Shown piece by piece: positions 51,290 through 59,070 of a DNA stretch of 64,000 nt (position 1 is its first letter; each line of letters starts with the position of its first letter). The position numbers and the translations under genes are program-made. The notes beneath the pieces are model-generated. The model worked only from the letters and a program-made list of their open reading frames with translations. It was not told where the DNA came from and made no database searches. This stretch comes from RGIG995 sp045543655 (GTDB lineage: Bacteria; Bacillota; Clostridia; Oscillospirales; UBA644), in contig JAZPXN010000078.1 of NCBI GenBank assembly GCA_045543655.1, positions 5,775 through 69,774 of the forward strand, in the 5' to 3' direction.

Positions 51290-52474
51290 ATGACGAAAAA
51301 AATCCTCACGCTCCTAATGGTTCTTGTCCTTGCTTTGTCTGCCGTTCCGCTCTTTGCGGTTGCGGCTCCCGCCTCGTCCGTGGACGACGCCCGGGGGCAG
51401 ATCAGCGCCTCCCAGAACAAGCAAAAAGAGCTGGAGGCAAAGTTGGAAGCTTCGAAAAAGCAGGAGAAGGCCTACTCCGAGCAGAAAGAAATTCTGGAGC
51501 AGCAGTTGGGTGAGTTGAATACGGAAATCAGCGCTTACGATCTGGTTATTTCCGAATTGGACACTCAGATTGCCGCGATGGAGAAATCCATTGCCGATGC
51601 GGAGACTTCCTATAACGAGAATATCGACAAATTCAAGGCTCAGGCCCGAGCGACTTATGAAAAAGGGCAGGTGTCTTATCTCGACGTTCTCCTTGGTTCC
51701 GGAAGCTTTTCCGATTTCCTCCTGCGCCTCGATTACGTCAAGCAGGTCGCTCTTCACGAACGGGAATTGCTCGATACTATCACCACCAGCATCGCCACCA
51801 TTAAAAATAACAAGGCTCAGGTCGAGTCGAAGCGCACGGAGCAGGTGGAAGCCCGAACTGCCGTTGCAGACCGCAGAGCCGCCGTAGCCTCCAAAAACAA
51901 CGATCTCCAGTCCCTCATCAATAGGATGAATTCCGATCAGGCTTATTATGATAAACTTATTAAGGCCGAGCAGGAAAACGAGGAGAAGCTGAATCAGTGG
52001 ATCCAGGATGAGCTTTCCGGCAGAGGAGAGTCCGACGTAGTTTACGATACCGGCGAATGGCTCTGGCCTGTAGCGAGAGGAAACAGTTATCATTACGTTT
52101 CTTCCGGTTACGGTTGGCGCACCTTGAGGGGGAAACGCAGTTTCCACTATGCCATTGATATTGCCGTTCCTCAGGGAACCAACGTTCTTGCCAGTAAATC
52201 CGGAGAAGTGATCTATTCCGGCTGGAAGAATGGCGGTTACGGCTGGCTTGTTCAGATCGACCATGGCAACGGTTATGTTACTTATTATCTCCATCTCAAT
52301 TCCCGCCCCATCGTGAGCGTGGGACAGCACGTGGAGAAGGGACAGGTGATCGGTTACGTTGGCATGACCGGCGGCACCAGCACCGGCTATCACTTGGATA
52401 TTCGCTTTTACGTTAACGGTCAACCCCAAAACCCCTTGAATTATCTGAAAAAACCCAGTTGGCTGACACGCTGA
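51290..52474 (+). CDS. EnvC-like M23 (LytM) peptidoglycan hydrolase or hydrolase activator
   Basis: 394 residues: signal peptide (1-26), coiled coil (about 35-240), LytM domain (about 255-385). The coiled coil is the part FtsX binds in EnvC/CwlO-type partners. In the LytM domain the first zinc pair H286 and D290 (FHYAID) and catalytic H335 (YLHLN) are present. The usual HxH pair is H368-Leu-D370, so the third zinc ligand His is Asp (codon 52397-52399). The protein may be a weak hydrolase or a non-catalytic activator like E. coli EnvC. 13 nt before the first S41 gene. Confidence 0.9.
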   Translation: MTKKILTLLMVLVLALSAVPLFAVAAPASSVDDARGQISASQNKQKELEAKLEASKKQEKAYSEQKEILEQQLGELNTEISAYDLVISELDTQIAAMEKSIADAETSYNENIDKFKAQARATYEKGQVSYLDVLLGSGSFSDFLLRLDYVKQVALHERELLDTITTSIATIKNNKAQVESKRTEQVEARTAVADRRAAVASKNNDLQSLINRMNSDQAYYDKLIKAEQENEEKLNQWIQDELSGRGESDVVYDTGEWLWPVARGNSYHYVSSGYGWRTLRGKRSFHYAIDIAVPQGTNVLASKSGEVIYSGWKNGGYGWLVQIDHGNGYVTYYLHLNSRPIVSVGQHVEKGQVIGYVGMTGGTSTGYHLDIRFYVNGQPQNPLNYLKKPSWLTR

Positions 52475-52487
52475 TCGGAGGTTCTTT

Positions 52488-53708
52488 ATGAAGAAGTCCA
52501 CCAAAAGCATTCGCTACGGGACGATGTTCTTTCTTTTGGTTGCGGCTGTCATTCTTACGGCCATCGCAACATATTTTTACGTGAGCCATAAAGTTGACAA
52601 TCTGGGCCGCAACCAGCAGATCTATACCAAACTGAACAAGGTAAACGATCTGATCAATAAAAACTATATCCTTCCCATTGATCCCGTTTACGGCAACGAT
52701 CTGATTCTTGACGGCATCGTGGAAGGGTACGTTGACAGTCTCGGAGACGAATATTCCTACTATCTTAACGAAACCAACTACCGTCTTTCTTCCAATGCGG
52801 CCGGGTCCTCCAGCGTGAATATCGGCGTCCGGCCTGCTTACCATAAGAAAAGCGGTGGCGTTCTGGTGGAGTTTGTTAAGAATAATTCCCCCGCCCAGTC
52901 TGCCGGCATCGAGGCCGGTGACGTGATCGTCTCCGTGAACGGTACCGACGTTACCGAGCTTGGTTATCGCAACGCCGTGGCAGCCCTTTCCGGGGAAGAG
53001 GGGTCGGAGGTCGTTCTGTCCCTGATGCGGGATGGTGAGGCCTCTCCCATTACTTTGACCGTCACCCGGAGTGCCTTTGATCCGGAAACGGTTCAGCACC
53101 GCTTGTTGGAGTCGGGAATCGGCTATTTGTATATCAATGATTTTGACGTTTCCACGGTTTCAGAGTTCTCCGCAGCCGTTGAGACGCTCCGTGCCGCCGG
53201 AGCCCGTGGGTTGATCCTTGATCTTCGTTTCAACGCAGGAGGCGATCTTTCCTCTGCATTGGACGTTTTGGATAAGGTCATGCCTGCCGGCATTATGTGT
53301 TCCGTTAAGGAGCTTTCTGCCGAGGAGCAGGTCTCCTATTATTCCGATGAAGCCCATCTTTCCGAAAAAATCGTAATCTTACAGAATTTTGCCACCTCCG
53401 ACGTGGCCGAAGTATTCTGCGGGGCTCTTCGGGATACCGGCTTTGCTACCGTTGTGGGCGACGTTTCCCGGGGGAAGGGTGTCGGACAGCGGGATATCCC
53501 ATTGTCGGACGGTACTGCCATCCATATTTCCACCTACGAGTACCTTACCCCCAACGGCACCGAATTCCATGAGGTTGGTATTACGCCCGACGTCAGCGTA
53601 GCTCTTTCCGAAGAGAAGATCAGCGGGTTTTTGACCTTGGCCGCCGCAGATGACGATCAGCTTCAGACTGCACTTCAGACCCTTCGGTCTCAACTCGGAA
53701 CATCCTGA
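52488..53708 (+). CDS. S41 C-terminal-processing protease paralogue, likely catalytically inactive
   Basis: 406 residues: N-terminal transmembrane anchor (about 12-32), PDZ domain (about 105-195), S41 catalytic domain (about 200-360). Active CtpA/CtpB proteases have a nucleophilic Ser 25 residues before the general-base Lys. Here K330 and Q334 (RGKGVGQ) are kept, but residue 305 is Asp (TSDVAE; codon GAC at 53400-53402). The RFNAGGDL segment and downstream IPLSDGTAIHIST are normal. The protein is probably a pseudoprotease with a binding or regulatory role. It stands between the M23 gene and an intact S41 paralogue. Confidence 0.87.
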   Translation: MKKSTKSIRYGTMFFLLVAAVILTAIATYFYVSHKVDNLGRNQQIYTKLNKVNDLINKNYILPIDPVYGNDLILDGIVEGYVDSLGDEYSYYLNETNYRLSSNAAGSSSVNIGVRPAYHKKSGGVLVEFVKNNSPAQSAGIEAGDVIVSVNGTDVTELGYRNAVAALSGEEGSEVVLSLMRDGEASPITLTVTRSAFDPETVQHRLLESGIGYLYINDFDVSTVSEFSAAVETLRAAGARGLILDLRFNAGGDLSSALDVLDKVMPAGIMCSVKELSAEEQVSYYSDEAHLSEKIVILQNFATSDVAEVFCGALRDTGFATVVGDVSRGKGVGQRDIPLSDGTAIHISTYEYLTPNGTEFHEVGITPDVSVALSEEKISGFLTLAAADDDQLQTALQTLRSQLGTS

Positions 53709-53719
53709 TGAACGACGCT

Positions 53720-53760
53720 TCGATTCGGCTTTAGATTAAAGCCGGATCGATTCCTTTTGT
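53720..53760 (+). terminator. Possible terminator between the S41 paralogues
   Basis: 14-bp stem with one T-G pair (53720-53733 with 53737-53750), 3-nt loop, then a T-rich tail TTCCTTTTGTTG. Probably partial, since no promoter is seen before the next gene. Confidence 0.6.
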
Positions 53761-53778
53761 TGTTGGAGGCATTGATTT

Positions 53779-54957
53779 TTGAAAAAGTTTTTATCTATCC
53801 TTCTTGCCGTTGTCCTTACGGCGGCCGTGACGTTTTCGTTGACGGTTTTCGGTCTGACTTCTATTTTTCTTTCTTCGGAGTCCGGTGATATTGCTTCGTC
53901 CATTGATGAAATTGACGATTTGATCGACAAATACGCCGTGTTTGATTTTTCGGAGGAGGATGCGGAAAAGGCCGCAATTTCCGGGTATCTTTCCGGAATT
54001 GACGATTCTTATACGCAATATTGGACCGAAGAGGAATACGAGGCTTATCTCTCCTCAAACGAAGGTCATTTTTCCGGCATCGGCATTACGTTACTGTCAA
54101 CGCAAACCGTCTCCGACGGTCTTTTTATCCGCCGTGTTCTTGGAAATTCCCCCGCGGAAAGCGCCGGTCTTGCGGCCGGTGATCTGATTACCGCCATTGA
54201 CGGGGTCTCCATTCTCGGAAGGGACTACGATCAGGTGTACGAGGAGCTTCGCCGTGATTCGGGAGAGAGCCTTTCTCTGACCGTTCTGCGCGGAACGGAA
54301 ACCATGAACGTGACCGTAACCTTTTCGGATTTCGTGCAGAATTACGTTTCTTCCCGAATGATCGGAGAGATCGGATTTATCCGTATTCATTCCTTTACCA
54401 TGCTTGCTGCCCAGGAATTTCAGGCTGCGTTGAACGATCTTCTCTCCAAGGGTGCAAAGGGATTCGTCTTTGATCTTCGGAACAATTTAGGCGGAAGTCT
54501 TGATGCAGTCGAGGATATTCTTGAGCTGTTGATCCCCAAGGGGGAAGAGATGGTAGTGATTCAGTATAAAGATTCGGAAACGATTGATTATTCCGAGCTG
54601 GAGCCGTCTACCGATGCCCCCATGGTTGTTTTGATCAACGGTTCTTCTGCCAGCGGAAGTGAACTGATGGCCTCTTGCCTGCGGGACGTTAACGGATCTT
54701 CTCTGATCGGAACTCGCTCCTACGGTAAGGGAATCGGCCAAACTACCTTCCGTCTTTCTGACGGTTCTGCGGTCAAAATGACTACGTTCCACTATCTTAC
54801 CAAGGCTCGGACCTACTATCACGGGATCGGGCTGGAGCCGGACGTTACCGTCGAACTGACCGAAGAGCAGGATAAGTATTTTTACGCTCTCGATGAGAGT
54901 AACGATCCTCAGCTTCAGGAAGCACTGAAGCAGTTAAACAGTAAAATTTCCGGTTGA
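53779..54957 (+). CDS. ctpA: S41 carboxy-terminal processing protease (CtpA-like)
   Basis: 392 residues: signal anchor (about 5-30), PDZ domain (about 95-185), S41 domain with intact catalytic Ser292 (SSASGSE), Lys317 and Gln321 (YGKGIGQ). Such proteases trim or degrade extracytoplasmic substrates, including peptidoglycan hydrolases, and B. subtilis CtpB cleaves SpoIVFA in sporulation. The TTG start at 53779 has GTTGGAGGC at 53761-53769. The tandem pair with the Ser-less paralogue suggests a regulatory partner. Confidence 0.92.
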   Translation: MKKFLSILLAVVLTAAVTFSLTVFGLTSIFLSSESGDIASSIDEIDDLIDKYAVFDFSEEDAEKAAISGYLSGIDDSYTQYWTEEEYEAYLSSNEGHFSGIGITLLSTQTVSDGLFIRRVLGNSPAESAGLAAGDLITAIDGVSILGRDYDQVYEELRRDSGESLSLTVLRGTETMNVTVTFSDFVQNYVSSRMIGEIGFIRIHSFTMLAAQEFQAALNDLLSKGAKGFVFDLRNNLGGSLDAVEDILELLIPKGEEMVVIQYKDSETIDYSELEPSTDAPMVVLINGSSASGSELMASCLRDVNGSSLIGTRSYGKGIGQTTFRLSDGSAVKMTTFHYLTKARTYYHGIGLEPDVTVELTEEQDKYFYALDESNDPQLQEALKQLNSKISG

Positions 54958-54981
54958 TTACAACGGATCTAATATCATAAT
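54954..54981 (+). promoter_or_regulatory. Possible promoter of greA
   Basis: TTGATT at 54954-54959 (overlapping the ctpA stop codon), 16-nt spacer and CATAAT at 54976-54981, 20 nt before the greA start. Spacing and -10 are non-ideal. Confidence 0.4.
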
Positions 54982-55001
54982 TTTTTAAAGGAGACTCAGT
55001 T

Positions 55002-55481
55002 ATGTCCCAGCCGATTTATCTGACCCAGGAAGGGTTGACCAAACTGCAGGAGGAACTTCATTATTTGAAGGCCACCAAGCGGGGCGAAGTTGCTGAACGC
55101 ATCAAAGAAGCGCGCGGCCACGGCGACCTTTCCGAAAACAGCGAATACGATGCTGCCTGCGAAGAACGCGCTATGGTAGAAGCCCGTATCAGCACGTTGG
55201 AAGAACAGTTGAAGTACGCTCAGGTTCTTGACCAGAGCGAGTTGAAGAGCGACGTCGTCAACGTTGGTTCCGTCGTTCGCGTTTATGATTTTGAATACGA
55301 GGAAGAGATCGAATATACCATCGTCGGTATGACCGAATCCGATCCCGCACAGAACAAAATTTCCGATCAGAGTCCCGTGGGCAAGACCCTTTTGGGTAAA
55401 AAAGTAGGTGAGACCGTCGTGGTCACTGCCCCCGGCGGCGAATACACTTACGAGATCCGCGCCATCGTTCTGCCCGACTGA
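55002..55481 (+). CDS. greA: Transcription elongation factor GreA
   Basis: 159-residue factor that stimulates RNA polymerase to cleave backtracked transcripts. The N-terminal coiled coil (1-76) carries the acidic tip motif GDLSENSEYDAA; the C-terminal FKBP-like domain follows. ATG 55002 with AAAGGAGAC at 54987-54995. Length is typical. It is 44 nt after ctpA. Confidence 0.97.
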   Translation: MSQPIYLTQEGLTKLQEELHYLKATKRGEVAERIKEARGHGDLSENSEYDAACEERAMVEARISTLEEQLKYAQVLDQSELKSDVVNVGSVVRVYDFEYEEEIEYTIVGMTESDPAQNKISDQSPVGKTLLGKKVGETVVVTAPGGEYTYEIRAIVLPD

Positions 55482-55502
55482 TCCGTTTATAAGAGGTTTC
55501 CT

Positions 55503-56123
55503 ATGTCCTTCCGTTCCAAAGTCGAAAATATCTGGTATCACTATAAAACCTATATCATCGCCGGTATCTTCTTGATCGGCACGCTTGTCGTTTGCTTTCA
55601 CAGCTGTGCCACGAAGCCGGAATTTGACGTGCAGGTCTATTACGTTACGGCTTCCTCTCCCATGTATAACGAACAGCTTTCGTGGATCGAATCTTCCGTT
55701 GCTTCCCATTGCGGGGACGTGAACGGGGATGGTGAGATTACCGTCGCGGTGACTGGGCTTCGGGTCGGGGAAAACACCGATCCCTCCGAGCGGGCAAAGT
55801 ATATGAATGCCGTTCAAGCCGGGGAAGTGATGCTTCTTTTCGGCGATGAAGGAGGGATCAATTATCTCCATCGAAACGGTTATATCCAGCCCCTTCACGA
55901 CTTTTCTGACCGCTTGGACGGAGAAGGATACGCCTGGAAGGTGACTGGGACACCAGTCGCTTCCGAGACCTCCGGGTTTGAGGTTTTTACTGCAGATCTT
56001 TACGTTTCCCTGCGTATTTTTGACGATACCTGGTCTTCCGCTTTTAAAAGCACCAAGGACAATTTCCGTGCCGCCTGCGACGTTCTTAGCTCCATGATCG
56101 GCACCCAACCGAAGGAGGAATAA
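55503..56123 (+). CDS. Membrane-anchored protein of unknown function
   Basis: 206 residues with a short cytoplasmic N-terminus, one transmembrane helix (about 17-32) and an extracytoplasmic domain. A CGDVNGDGEI stretch at residues 70-79 (D72, N74, D76, E78) looks like a calcium-binding EF-hand or dockerin-type loop. No family recognised. It lies 21 nt after greA and 2 nt before the radical SAM gene, implying cotranscription with both. Confidence 0.7.
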   Translation: MSFRSKVENIWYHYKTYIIAGIFLIGTLVVCFHSCATKPEFDVQVYYVTASSPMYNEQLSWIESSVASHCGDVNGDGEITVAVTGLRVGENTDPSERAKYMNAVQAGEVMLLFGDEGGINYLHRNGYIQPLHDFSDRLDGEGYAWKVTGTPVASETSGFEVFTADLYVSLRIFDDTWSSAFKSTKDNFRAACDVLSSMIGTQPKEE

Positions 56124-56125
56124 CC

Positions 56126-56725
56126 GTGTCGTCTCTTGCATACCATTTTGGTGACGGCCTTTATTTGAACGTGACCAACCGCTGTACCAACGCCTGCTCC
56201 TTCTGCATCCGTAACGGTCATGATACCGTAGGGGACAGTGACGTTCTCTGGATCGACCGGGAGCCGGATGCGGCGGAGCTTTTCCGCGCGCTGAAGGATG
56301 AACTTTTGCCCGAAACGAAGGAGATCGTTTTTTGCGGCTACGGTGAGCCGTTGATGCGTCTTGACGTGGTGTTGGATCTTTGCCGCATGATCCGGAAGGA
56401 GTACGATCTTCCGATCCGCATCAATACCAACGGTCATGCCGATCTGATTGCAGGCCGGAAGACTGCCTCGGAATTCGAGGGGCTCGTCGATGTGATTTCC
56501 GTCAGTCTCAACGCTCCTGACGCCCGTCGTTACGATGAGATTTGCGCTCCCGTATATAAAAATGCCTTCGAAGCCGTGATTGATTTTGCAGTTGCCTGCA
56601 AGCAATTCGTGCCGAAGGTTGTCTTTTCCGTGGTGGATCTCCCTCTTTCGGAGGAGGAAATTTGCCGTTGCCGTGAGTTTGCTGATTCCGTTGGAATTCC
56701 CCTTCGCGTGCGTGCTTTCGAGTGA
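56126..56725 (+). CDS. TatD-linked radical SAM protein
   Basis: 199-residue small radical SAM protein with the cluster motif CTNACSFC (CxxxCxxC, near residue 20), a GYGEPLMR motif near residue 68 and NTNGH near 112. It fits the TatD-associated radical SAM family of Firmicutes, whose reaction is not known. The GTG start at 56126 follows GAAGGAGG. Here it is not beside tatD (39647) but next to an anchored orphan and before a nucleotidyltransferase fusion. The 106 nt that follow contain a TTCCGGA/TCCGGAA inverted repeat without a T run. Confidence 0.88.
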   Translation: MSSLAYHFGDGLYLNVTNRCTNACSFCIRNGHDTVGDSDVLWIDREPDAAELFRALKDELLPETKEIVFCGYGEPLMRLDVVLDLCRMIRKEYDLPIRINTNGHADLIAGRKTASEFEGLVDVISVSLNAPDARRYDEICAPVYKNAFEAVIDFAVACKQFVPKVVFSVVDLPLSEEEICRCREFADSVGIPLRVRAFE

Positions 56726-56831
56726 TTGAATTTTCTTTGAACTATTTCCGGATTTCAGCAATTCCGGAATAACTTCCCCTGCTTAGGCAATACTTTTCCT
56801 ATACTGATCTATGGGAAAAGGAAGGGAAGTT

Positions 56832-59021
56832 ATGAAGGCAGTTATCATGGCCGGCGGGTTCGGAACCCGGCTGAGGCCTCTCACGGAAGGCGTTCCGAAG
56901 CCCTGCGTTTCCGTGGGCGGCATTCCGTGCATCGTGCGGATGGTTCGAAAGTTGGCTTCGTTCGGGATTCGTGAATTTCACGTTTCCCTCTGTTATCTTC
57001 CGCAGCAGATCCGGGCGGTTTTGGAAGTACCGGAATTTCGCCCGCTGAGCATTGTTTTTCATGAAGAGACCGTGCCTTTAGGGACGGCCGGTTCGGTGCG
57101 GAATTGTTTGCCCGATTGTGACGACGATTTTATTATAGCCAGTGGCGACGGCGTTTTTGATTTCGATCTTACTTTGGCCTACGATTTCCATCGCAGGCAC
57201 GGAGGACCGTTGACCGTATTGTCCGCAAAGGCGGAGGATCCGGGGGAATACGGCGTTATTTTGTCGGATTCCGAAGGAAAGATCCGTCAATTTTACGAGA
57301 AGCCCGATTGGTCGCACGCCTATTCCGACGACGTAAATACGGGTATTTATCTTTGTTCTCCATCGTTTCTGTCTCATATCCCGGAAGGTGTGTGCGACTT
57401 TTCCAAAGACGTTTTTCCGTCGATGCTGTCTTCCGGAGTTCCTCTGTACCAATATTCGATTCACGGGTATTGGTGTGATATCGGAACGGTTTCGTCCTAC
57501 CTTGAATGCAACCGGTATCTCCTTTCCAACGGGGAAGACCGGATTCCCTCGTCGGTGGACGCCGAAAGCGTGATTGAACCACCCTGTTATATCGGTGAAA
57601 ACGTGCATCTTGAACGATGTCACATCGGCCCTTATACCGTCATCGAAGACGGTTGCCATCTTCGGCAGACTCGTTTGGAAGGCTCGGTTCTTCAATCCGG
57701 AGTTCGCTGTGAGGCCGGTTCCCGGATCCGCAACGCCGTTATTTGCAAGAACGCCTCCGTCGGACAGGACGTCCGCATCGGTGACGAGTGCGTTATCGGT
57801 GCTGATTGCGAGGTTGGTGCCGGTGCTACCGTGCCTGCCGGGGTCAAGATTTTTCCCTCGAACCGAATTCCCGCGAAGACCTTTCTTGTGGGAAATGTGC
57901 ATCATAAACTCCGGCCGCTTTTCCCGGAAGACGGTCGGATACTGTTCCCCTTCGGTGAAGATTTCGGTGGGGCGTCGATTTATGAGATCGGCCGCGCCCT
58001 GTCGGAGTTGTACGGCGGAGATCTCGTGGTCGGCCGTGCAGAACCGAGGGATGCTTCCGCCGTGATGACCTTTTGCGGCGGGGCGCTTGCCTGCGGAAAA
58101 AACGTATACGATACCGGCGTGAACGATCTTTCTCAATTTCGCTTCACGGTGCGTAATTATGCCTTTCGCGGCGGTGCGTTCTTTCAGCGTAATTATTCCA
58201 ATCTCGTTTTGCGTCTTTTTGACGGAAATGGGATGCCTCTGCCGAATTCAGCGGCAAAATCGCTGATGCGAAATCTTGCCCAAGAATCTTTTTGCGGTGA
58301 GAACGACGGTCTTTATCGGATTTTTCGGGGCGGTGCTAAGGCGTATCGCACTTATCTGCGTTCCTTCGGATTGCCGTCGAAGTTATTTCTTCGAGTTGCC
58401 GCTTCTCCGGTTCTGTCACCGCTGTTGCCGCATCTTCCGGAGTCCGATGCTCGGGAACGGATGCAGATTGGGCCTGAGTGGGTTCGCATTGAACGAAGCA
58501 ACGGCGATCCCTACGACGAGGATCTTATCCGTTTATGTGCCTGCATCGGCCTTGGACGGAAGCAGTCTCCCGTTCGGTTTCCGGATCTTTTTCCTCAGGT
58601 CACCGAGTCCGTAGCGGAGTCGTTTCGCTTCCGTGCTCTTCGCTGTTCCGATGACGGGATTGACGGGAGAAAGACCTATCCCTTGACCGATCCTAACGTT
58701 CAGGCTCTGCTGATTTTGAATTTACTGGAAAGCGAGAAATGCTCTTTTGGGCAATTCGTGGCCCGTTTGCCGGTCTTTTCTGTGAAGCGGCGGGAGGTCT
58801 CCTTGAATATCCCCCGGGGAACGGTCATGCGCCGGTTGGTTTCCTCCGGCGGCGAATTATCCTCTGGGATCCGTTTTTCTGATGCAAGGGGCATCGTTCG
58901 CATTTTCCCACTGCAGAATTCCAATGCCTTCCGGATTTGCTCCGAAAGTCGCGATGCGGAATCTGCGGAAGAATTGTGCAATTTTTATTCCATGAAACTA
59001 AAAGGGCTAAAGCCCGATTGA
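56832..59021 (+). CDS. NDP-sugar nucleotidyltransferase with degenerate phosphohexomutase domain
   Basis: 729 residues in three parts. Residues 1-235 are a nucleotidyltransferase (GGFGTRLRPLTEGVPKP, VNTGIYL), expected to make an NDP-sugar. Residues about 245-345 form a left-handed beta-helix. The rest resembles the mutase half of mannose-1-phosphate guanylyltransferase/phosphomannomutase fusions (C-terminal GTVMRRL, ESRDAESAEEL), but the phosphoserine loop and the DxDxD metal loop are absent and the sugar-phosphate loop reads FPLQNSN. It is also shorter than usual fusions (about 820). ATG 56832 is chosen with GGAAGGGAAG at 56820-56829. A TATACT at 56800 may be its -10. Confidence 0.85.
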   Translation: MKAVIMAGGFGTRLRPLTEGVPKPCVSVGGIPCIVRMVRKLASFGIREFHVSLCYLPQQIRAVLEVPEFRPLSIVFHEETVPLGTAGSVRNCLPDCDDDFIIASGDGVFDFDLTLAYDFHRRHGGPLTVLSAKAEDPGEYGVILSDSEGKIRQFYEKPDWSHAYSDDVNTGIYLCSPSFLSHIPEGVCDFSKDVFPSMLSSGVPLYQYSIHGYWCDIGTVSSYLECNRYLLSNGEDRIPSSVDAESVIEPPCYIGENVHLERCHIGPYTVIEDGCHLRQTRLEGSVLQSGVRCEAGSRIRNAVICKNASVGQDVRIGDECVIGADCEVGAGATVPAGVKIFPSNRIPAKTFLVGNVHHKLRPLFPEDGRILFPFGEDFGGASIYEIGRALSELYGGDLVVGRAEPRDASAVMTFCGGALACGKNVYDTGVNDLSQFRFTVRNYAFRGGAFFQRNYSNLVLRLFDGNGMPLPNSAAKSLMRNLAQESFCGENDGLYRIFRGGAKAYRTYLRSFGLPSKLFLRVAASPVLSPLLPHLPESDARERMQIGPEWVRIERSNGDPYDEDLIRLCACIGLGRKQSPVRFPDLFPQVTESVAESFRFRALRCSDDGIDGRKTYPLTDPNVQALLILNLLESEKCSFGQFVARLPVFSVKRREVSLNIPRGTVMRRLVSSGGELSSGIRFSDARGIVRIFPLQNSNAFRICSESRDAESAEELCNFYSMKLKGLKPD

Positions 59022-59070
59022 TCGCCGGTTTTCCCGGCTACATACGAAGATTTTATAAAGGAGGATCATT

